A stretch of DNA of 22,061 nt from Chara braunii (lineage: Eukaryota > Streptophyta > Charophyceae > Charales > Characeae). Made by a program: the position numbers and the translations under genes. Location: NCBI GenBank assembly GCA_003427395.1, contig BFEA01000654.1, positions 147,718 through 169,778 of the forward strand, in the 5' to 3' direction. Positions 17,403 to 22,061 of the stretch are shown piece by piece. Under the pieces are notes generated by a model. That model worked only from the letters and a program-made list of their open reading frames with translations, was not told the origin of the DNA and did not search any database. Each line of letters starts with the position of its first letter. Position 1 is the first letter of the stretch.

Positions 17403-17720
17403 TCATTGTCATGATAGTATTAGGGGGAACCTCGTAGCAGCCACATCTGTGCTCAAGGGTCCAACGAGGGAACATGTGGGAGCTGCACCCACCAGCAGGT
17501 GCGGCACCTGCTGCTACAGCAGGTGGGCGATACCGGCCAGGGGTCAGCCGATAGCACCAGGACTGAGCTTCTTCGATGGGCCAGCCACTTGTGCCTCCCC
17601 TCCGGTCCCCTCCCCCTCTGAACATCAGCAGTCTCTGCTCAATTCCACTCCGGGGGACCAACGGCATGTCTCTAGATCGCGGGCGCCAAGGCCGCTGGAT
17701 AGCTCCCCAAAACTTCTTTT
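17403..17720. repeat. Diverged direct repeat, left copy
   Basis: Shares an ordered series of words with 18149-18405: GGGAACC-CGTAGCA, CAGGTGGGCGATACCG, TGTGCCTCC, GGTCCCCTCCCC and AACATCAGCAG-CTCTGCTCAA. The left copy also holds a palindromic stretch at 17495-17525 (GCAGGTGCGGCACCTGCTGC). Confidence 0.7.
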
Positions 17721-17792
17721 CTTTCAAAAGTAAGCTACATTCTTCTCTCATTGTCACCTCACACTACCAACGTACCACTACTCCTAATTATA

Positions 17793-18148
17793 GGGCCTCG
17801 CCGCACCACTGTCGAAAGGCACAAAAATTCGACGGCTGTCAGAAACAATTCAACAGCCTCCGTTCTACAGTTTGCCCCCCCTTCGCCACACAGCACTGTA
17901 GAGTGCACGCACTTGTGAAAGAAGGATGGAAAAAGACGAACGCTCCTGAGGGTACAGCAAGCATCAGTCCATCCCGACCTTACCCCCACTCACCAAATTT
18001 CGAAGCGAAGTCTACTACTTTCGACAGGAGGTGTCGAGAAGCATTCTCTGACAACATGCAATTTTTCTTCTCGTCTCCGACTTAGGCAGCCTGTGTGGCA
18101 AGAGGAACTGTCGAAAATAGCATTTTTGACAGTGGTGCGGCGAGGCCC
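17793..18148. mobile_element. 356-bp MITE with ATA target duplication
   Basis: Perfect 21-bp terminal inverted repeats begin GGGCCTCGCCGCACCACTGT at 17793 and end at 18148 with the complement. ATA occurs immediately outside both ends (17790-17792 and 18149-18151). It contains no transposase. The same terminal word appears at 19776 (GGGCCTCGCCACACCACTGT) and in shorter form at 20609 and 20431, linking it to the hairpin family near the snRNA sequences. The 3-bp duplication is compatible with a PIF/Harbinger-type enzyme. Confidence 0.8.
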
Positions 18149-18405
18149 ATAGTCATACAGGGAACCCCGTAGCACCCAGAACTGTGTTCACGAGAGAATG
18201 GTGAGAACTGTGTTCACGAGAAAAACGACCTGCAGGTGGGCGATACCGCCCAGGGGACAGCAGGTGGCATCAGAGACCATGGCAACAGGACCAATCCTGT
18301 GCCTCCTCTCAGGTCCCCTCCCCTACCAACATCAGCAGACTCTGCTCAATGCCGATCCTGGGATCCAGTGTTCTATCTCGAGGTGGCAGGCACCAAGCAT
18401 GCCCG
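18149..18405. repeat. Diverged direct repeat, right copy
   Basis: Counterpart of 17403-17720, starting just after the MITE. It includes an internal 25-bp tandem duplication (AGAACTGTGTTCACGAGA at 18179 and 18204). Confidence 0.7.
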
Positions 18406-18412
18406 GGGGGTA

Positions 18413-18498
18413 GGTCCCACTTGCACGAATTAGGAGATACTGACCGTAGATAGCAAGGATCAACGGCCGACATCTCCTAATTTGCGCAAGTGGGACCT
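18413..18498. repeat. 26-bp inverted repeat, 33-base loop
   Basis: The arms begin GGTCCCACTTGC and end ATTAGGAGAT, with two mismatches over 26 bases. The tRNA-like sequence read from the minus strand (18510-18600) leads directly into this hairpin, so it may be the body of that retroposon. Confidence 0.75.
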
Positions 18499-18509
18499 TG
18501 CCCTGGTAC

Positions 18510-18600
18510 ATGACGCCACTGGAAATTGAGTCCACGACCTCCTGACCTGAACGCCACTTGCGAGCCTTACCAACTGAGGGCACACTCACACTAGGACCTT
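18510..18600 (-). repeat. tRNA-like SINE head (minus strand)
   Basis: The minus strand reads CCCTCAGTTGGTAAGGCTCG, resembling a tRNA D-arm and A box. About 40 bases on it reads GTGGACTCAATTTCC, a degenerate B box. The acceptor stem does not pair properly, so this is not a working tRNA. I infer the Pol III promoter head of a SINE. Confidence 0.5.
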
Positions 18601-18702
18601 CCTACGCATTCTTGGACGGCATTGCGGCCAGATACATCAAGGTATGCCCGTGAGTGCGGTCAGATACATTTGCGACACTGGTAGTGTGAGTACGCCCTGA
18701 GG
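18579..18702. mobile_element. Short TIR element, about 124 bp
   Basis: GAGGGCACACTCACACTA at the left and GTGTGAGTACGCCCTGAG at the right are inverted repeats with two or three mismatches. Inside, GCGGYCAGATACAT is repeated directly. The related word GTAGTGTGAGTATGCCCT recurs at 19753, just before another family member. Confidence 0.5.
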
Positions 18703-19037
18703 TAGGCCGCTGCATAGCTTCCAAAATTAGTTCACGTGATTATCGAGCCGAGAAAAAGAACGAAAGAAAAATCGGGAGCAGATCTCTCCATCTCCACCTT
18801 CTGCCGATGTCAGAGTTGTTCTGCCGGGTTTTGCTCGAAGCAACACCCACAAGCAGGCAAATCAGGCAGGCAAGCAGGCAGCCAGCGAAGGAGTAAAACT
18901 CAAAGCACAAGCAGGGACGTAAGCGAACCCATAACTCTTCCATTACCCTGGAGACCCTCTTTCACTCGTCCGCCCAGAGAGTACAAAATCAACGCCCAAC
19001 GAAAGGCTCGTCATGTCTTTGTTAAACCCAAGGACTG
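18703..19037. other. No gene seen
   Basis: Contains short (AGGCAAGC)-like repeats near 18850-18890. The 111-codon frame starting at 18736 has no recognisable domain. Confidence 0.5.
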
Positions 19038-19041
19038 CAAC

Positions 19042-19147
19042 TGGTTGAAGTATACATTATTCCGCGCGTGATGAGTTAACCCGGCCGGCGTACCCATATG
19101 CCGGAAACACCCGAGTGACAGTCTGACGCGGGATGTATACTTGACCA
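19042..19147. mobile_element. Short inverted-repeat element, 106 bp
   Basis: TGGTTGAAGTATACAT at the left pairs with ATGTATACTTGACCA at the right with one extra base, and CCGCG follows on both arms. It also encloses a CCGGC...GCCGG palindrome. Probably a small MITE. Confidence 0.5.
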
Positions 19148-19387
19148 ATCAGTGAAGCCCAAAAAGGAATCAGGTCCCAGAGAAAAAAAAGAAAAAAAAG
19201 AAAAAGGAATCAGGCCTTATTTCCAACCGAACGAGGGCGTGATGGCAGTCCCGTCGCAGCAATGTACGCAGTCATCGGAGTATCACCAAAAACCCTCACT
19301 TCTCTGTTATGTACAGAACACAGAAGCGGAGGGGCTGACCTTCGTGACGTCCGTTGAAACTGGGGCGAGGCAGAGCATCATGAGTCC

Positions 19388-19432
19388 TACGAGAAGATGG
19401 CTCGCACTAATCGAGAAATGATCCAATTGTTT
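19388..19432 (+). pseudogene. U6 snRNA-derived fragment a (3' end)
   Basis: ACGAGAAGAT, then a gap, then GCACTAATCGAGAAATGATCC and TTGTTTT correspond to the ACAGAGAAGAT region and the 3' end of U6, with the central part missing. The AATCGAGAAATG word and T-rich tail are the U6 3' signature. Too short to function. Confidence 0.55.
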
Positions 19433-19458
19433 TATGTGGGGGGGCGTGTTTGTCATTA

Positions 19459-19510
19459 GGGAACGATATTGAGAAAATTAGCATGTCCCCTGCGCAAGGA
19501 TGGCACGCAT
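19459..19510 (+). ncRNA. U6 snRNA-like fragment b (core)
   Basis: GGAACGATATTGAGAAAATT, then AGCATGTCCCCTGCGCAAGG and ATGGCACGCA match the U6 core with about five differences in 50 bases from general knowledge of the consensus. ACAGAGA is altered (ATTGAGA), the 5' stem-loop is absent, and the match stops at a hairpin element (19523). I read it as a pseudogene. Confidence 0.7.
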
Positions 19511-19522
19511 ATGCGTACACTC

Positions 19523-19625
19523 ACAGGCTCTCAAAATCACACAATCGCGAAATGAAAGGCCAGGTCGAGTCCTTCGTTTACAAGGACTCAATCTGGCCAC
19601 TCATTTTGCAATTTTGAGGGCCTAC
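19523..19625. mobile_element. Hairpin element after U6 fragment b
   Basis: The left arm AGGCTCTCAAAAT...GGCCAGGTCGAGTCCTT and the right arm AAGGACTCAATCTGGCC...ATTTTGAGGGCCT are inverted, with a 7-base loop and one gap of about seven bases. It abuts the end of the U6 match. Confidence 0.75.
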
Positions 19626-19644
19626 CTTCTTCACCCGAAAACGA

Positions 19645-19710
19645 CATAGGGTAGTTACTGCTGTATTTGGGGGTATCTTTCCCTCTAAATACAGCTATAG
19701 TGACAGTACG
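19645..19710. repeat. Hairpin CTGTATTT/AAATACAG
   Basis: GTAGTTACTGCTGTATTTGG pairs with CTAAATACAGCTATAGTGAC with some mismatches around TATCTT. A short inverted repeat of unknown class. Confidence 0.6.
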
Positions 19711-19785
19711 TTGTATTCGTACGTATGAAGGTAGCGTGAGTACGGCGTTAGTGTAGTGTGAGTATGCCCTTAGGGCCTCGCCACA

Positions 19786-19886
19786 CCACTGTCGAAATGT
19801 GAAAAAGACAAAAATGTGGCGTGTGCATCTGGTTATGTTCTAGCGGGAAGTTCATTGAATTCTCATTTTGCACATTTCGAGAGTGG
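19786..19886 (+). mobile_element. 101-bp hairpin-family element
   Basis: TIRs CCACTGTCGAAATGTG and CACATTTCGAGAGTGG differ at one position. The core ATGTTCTAGCGGGAAGTTCA is the family signature seen at 1292, 11800 and 20500. The flanking GGGCCTCGCCACACCACTGT matches the ends of the 356-bp MITE. Confidence 0.7.
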
Positions 19887-20063
19887 AGTGGCGATGACCT
19901 TGGTCTGAGTACGGGAAACCATGCGAAAGAAAAATGGAAAAAAGATCTGCGGGAGGCCTCAGTTTTTGTGGTCTCCCACTCCCCGTGCTCTCCGTTTCTT
20001 ACCCTCGACAGCAGAAGACGGGGGGATGGGGACCCTCGGTGGGCGGTGTGGAGCGATGGGCGT

Positions 20064-20140
20064 TATCGCCTCAACAAAAAGAAGGGTTGGGGGGGTCTTA
20101 CCGCCTCAACAAAAGAAAAGGAGGGTTGGAGGGGTGGCCG
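20064..20140. repeat. Roughly 37-bp tandem duplication
   Basis: CGCCTCAACAAAAAGAAGGG and CGCCTCAACAAAAGAAAAGG, each followed by GGTTGG and a G run. Not coding by any signature. Confidence 0.6.
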
Positions 20141-20176
20141 AAACACTCACCAAAAGTAATAAAAAAAAGCTATGGC

Positions 20177-20200
20177 AAAAAAAAAAAAAAAAAAAAAAAA
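20177..20200. repeat. Poly(A) tract, 24 A
   Basis: Pure A run 28 bases upstream of U6-like segment c. It may be the tail of a retroposed element inserted beside it. Confidence 0.9.
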
Positions 20201-20228
20201 GAAGGATACGGCGGGAGATCCGTTAGAC

Positions 20229-20294
20229 TTGGGATGATACAGAGAAGATTAGCTGGCCACTGCGCAAGAATGACACGCATAAATCGAGAAATGG
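20229..20294 (+). ncRNA. U6 snRNA-like segment c
   Basis: TTGGGATGATACAGAGAAGA, TTAGCTGGCCACTGCGCAAG and AATGACACGCATAAATCGAG, then AAATGG, match U6 from before ACAGAGA to near the 3' end. There are about six differences, including one deletion. ACAGAGA and the AGC triad, which take part in splicing catalysis, are intact. The 5' capping stem-loop and terminal T run are missing, and the sequence instead runs into a 34-bp tandem repeat. It is therefore probably a non-functional derivative. Confidence 0.75.
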
Positions 20295-20359
20295 CGTACA
20301 GATTCGCTCCCCAGTTGGTGAGCCGTGGCGTACAGATTCACTCCGCAATTGGTGAGCAG
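20292..20359. repeat. 34-bp tandem duplication after U6 segment c
   Basis: Units at 20292 and 20326 both start TGGCGTACAGATTC and end TTGGTGAGC, with a few mismatches. The first unit overlaps the last bases of the U6 match. Confidence 0.85.
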
Positions 20360-20444
20360 TGCCGCGACGGCGTACTCCGTCTGCTTTGCAAGCCCTGAGC
20401 ACTGAGCTCATTGTGGGTATGCGGGTATTTGGGCCCCGCTGCAC

Positions 20445-20537
20445 TACTCTGGACATGCACAAAAGACAAAAATCATGACGGTGTATCTCTCCATGTTCTA
20501 CCGGAAGATTCACTCTCGTTTTGCACATTTCGAGAGT
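20445..20537 (+). mobile_element. Hairpin-family element near U1
   Basis: ACTCTGGACATG at the left and CATTTCGAGAGT at the right are inverted, with the core ATGTTCTACCGGAAGATTCA between them. The closest relative by eye is 19786-19886. A partial further copy (GGGCCTCGCGCCACTACTCT) lies at 20609-20640. Confidence 0.65.
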
Positions 20538-20783
20538 CGGGAAGTCGGCCCAGTCAGTTCCCTCAGCTTGATCAAACTTTTACTCTTACTCCGTCTAAAC
20601 ACACAGAAAGGGCCTCGCGCCACTACTCTCGACATGCTCAGCTCAAGGGCACGTCCGAAGGGTGCACCGCCACCACAAATCCAATCCTGTTCGTATCTGC
20701 CCTTTTGCCATTCCCATAACTCTCTCCCTCTGCGACGGCTCAACAGGGTCTGTCTTGCCGGCCTCGCTCTCACCCGATTATAC

Positions 20784-20790
20784 GATATAA
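20784..20790 (+). promoter_or_regulatory. TATA-like box of U1 gene
   Basis: GATATAA lies 25 to 31 bases before the U1 start at 20815. Plant Pol II snRNA genes have a TATA box near -30. A clear upstream sequence element (RTCCCACATCG) near -70 is not seen. Confidence 0.4.
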
Positions 20791-20814
20791 TCTGCTCTCA
20801 CAGCCTTTGTAGTC

Positions 20815-20978
20815 ATACTTACCTGGCCGCGGCGTATCCGTGATCAACAAGGCGGATGGCCTAGGTTGCAGGGTCTCCCATTGCACTTTCGGGACTCGCC
20901 TGGCCTAAGTCACACCCACGGAGGTGTTGCTACGGTATTATTTCTGATAGCGGGGGAACGCGTCCGCGCGGCCCCCAC
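20815..20978 (+). ncRNA. U1: U1 spliceosomal snRNA
   Basis: U1 snRNA base-pairs with the 5' splice site in the spliceosome. The RNA starts with the conserved ATACTTACCTG splice-site recognition sequence. Then come stem-loop I with the loop GATCAACAAGG (U1-70K site), TGGCCTAGG, and stem-loop II with ATTGCACTTTC (U1A site). TGGCCTAAGT closes the four-way junction, stem-loop III (CACCCACGGAGGTG) follows, and the Sm-type site is ATTTCTGA. A terminal stem-loop GGGGGAACGCGTCCGCGCGG, then CCCCC, completes it. The length of 164 nt is that of known U1 RNAs. A loose match to a plant 3' box follows at 20975-20990. All landmarks are intact, so it may be a working gene, though snRNA pseudogenes are common. 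Confidence 0.93.
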
Positions 20979-21111
20979 CAAATTGTAAACTAACGAGGAA
21001 AATGGTATGGACGGCGGGAAAGAGCCCATATGGGGAAATGGGCCCATGTAAGATCAGGTAGGACGACAGTTTGATATCACGACCGGTATGATTCCACTTT
21101 TGAACACCGTG

Positions 21112-21190
21112 TCCTGGCTGTAGTGGTTAAGAGACTTGGCTCTTGAGGCCGAAGTCGCCGGTTTGAATCTGTGCTTGCACGGAGGGGGAC
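21112..21190 (+). repeat. tRNA-derived SINE head
   Basis: TGGCTGTAGTGGTTAAGAGA fits a tRNA A box and D-arm, and GCCGGTTTGAATCTG fits a B box, with a GTCC/GGAC terminal pairing around them. The T-stem is degenerate and the region between the boxes is only roughly clover-like, so a working tRNA is unlikely. The downstream body (21230 onward) is shared with 9762. Confidence 0.55.
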
Positions 21191-21380
21191 TTAGGCCCAG
21201 ACGTACGGAATCCATACTACTACTGGCCTGGGCCGGTAGCAAAAGTGGCAGCCCACTTTGAAAAGGTGCAGTTACAGANTCACCAACCCTGCCAACCTAG
21301 GCTGGTGTTGTAATGGCTCCTTTCTAGTGGTGGGGAGCTGCACCCGCTGGAAAACGGGTCCAGCAACCATCATTCGAGCG
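21191..21380 (+). mobile_element. SINE body
   Basis: GGGCCGGTAGCAAAAGTGGC and CCACTTTGAAAAGGTGCAG match 9762-9845. The hairpin-like CCAACCTAGGCTGG follows, then GGTGGGGAGCTGCACCCGCT, which matches 12589. One N at 21279 interrupts it. Confidence 0.5.
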
Positions 21381-21780
21381 GGACTACTACCCCGCTTAGG
21401 TTGGTGGAACTCAACTGAAAACTCGATAACAAATCAAAACAGCTGGCATATGCTATCCCTCCATTTGCTCCTCAGATAAAGGATTGAGCCAACCCTTCTC
21501 TAAACCATCTATCTTGATGAAAGTACAGCCGAGCGTTGCCCGGGAGGAGTGGAATATCAACGCAGCAAGGCTGTGGCAAGCTGGACAAGGCATATTCACG
21601 AGTAACCTGCAAATAAATATCTTCCATTCACCACTCAATGAGTACTAGACCCACTTCCACAGTCAAACCCTCTCTTTAACTTGCCATAAACTCGATAGAG
21701 GGGCAACATCAGCTTGTGTATTATCGCAATTTATCGGGCTGTATGCACCAGAGACCTGCAGGCAAAACCGGGTTGTGTTT
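21381..21780. other. No gene seen
   Basis: Mixed-composition sequence with no long open frame or recognised motif. It may be the tail of the SINE region. Confidence 0.5.
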
Positions 21781-22061
21781 CGACCACAGTAGTGATCCGG
21801 ACCACCGGACATGGATTCAGACCGTTCGGGATGCTGTGTCCAGTACCACTGTCCGGGATCCCGTCCGGGTGGCAGGGCCGCTGGCCAACAGCCAATTTTG
21901 TTTTGGCTGCCAAGAGCGTTTATTCACGCCCTGGGTCGCCAAAAAAAATAGGACCAGGGTTGTCAGGCGGGGGCCCCCGGGGGCAAAGCCGGGGTAGGGG
22001 TTTGACCCCCGGATCCCCGCCGTGGGGGTGCCCCACCACCGCCCACCCCAAAACACCCCCC
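21781..22061. repeat. TCCGG-rich stretch and G+C-rich repeat end
   Basis: ATCCGGACCACCGGACATGG and further CCGGG words recall the clusters at 9290-10660. From 21960 onward the sequence is G/C runs (CGGGGGCCCCCGGGGGC, GGGGTAGGGG) resembling, in inverted orientation, positions 35-100. Confidence 0.4.

Overview
The window looks like repeat-dense, non-coding nuclear DNA of a eukaryote. It carries a spliceosomal U1 snRNA gene, several U6 snRNA-derived sequences, two decayed retroelements, many inverted-repeat (MITE-like) elements, tRNA-derived sequences, microsatellites and a 394-base assembly gap. No intact host protein gene is visible. A green-lineage host is plausible: the L1-like element has the C-terminal zf-RVT-type region common in plant LINEs, and the U1 gene has a TATA-like box about 30 bases upstream, as in plant snRNA promoters. 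The sequence alone does not fix the species.

Layout. 1-450: G+C-rich repeat followed by a 31-bp triple repeat. 1260-1440: a small foldback element. 1441-3035: A+T-rich, nothing recognised. 3036-7800 (+): a dead reverse transcriptase (RT) element. Its conserved blocks appear in order but are separated by four copies of one roughly 500-bp A+T-rich palindromic element with GCAACA ends. One copy is inverted and itself contains a 909-bp TIR element with a 3-bp target duplication. 7925-8438: two 257-bp tandem repeats. 8947-10660: poly-T tracts, A+T modules and clusters of TCCGGA palindromes. 10808-11201: Ns. 11247-12125: an 880-bp near-perfect palindrome. 12185-12345 (-): a hammerhead-ribozyme-like core. 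12429-12512: eight GCGTTCA/TGAACGC heptamers. 13290-15580 (-): a decayed L1-like LINE with in-frame internal duplications, cut at its 5' side by GTT/GCT microsatellite. 16015-17300: SINE-like and microsatellite sequence. 17400-19150: direct repeats, a 356-bp MITE with ATA target duplication, hairpins and tRNA-like sequence. 19388-20294: three U6-derived segments among hairpin elements. 20815-20978 (+): the U1 snRNA gene. 21112-21380: tRNA-derived SINE. The window ends in G+C-rich repeat resembling its start.

Nothing here forms an operon or pathway. The only candidate functional host gene is U1. The rest records layered transposition, with nesting that gives a relative order: RT element first, then palindromic element, then the 909-bp TIR element. 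Percent identities and alignments were made by eye.
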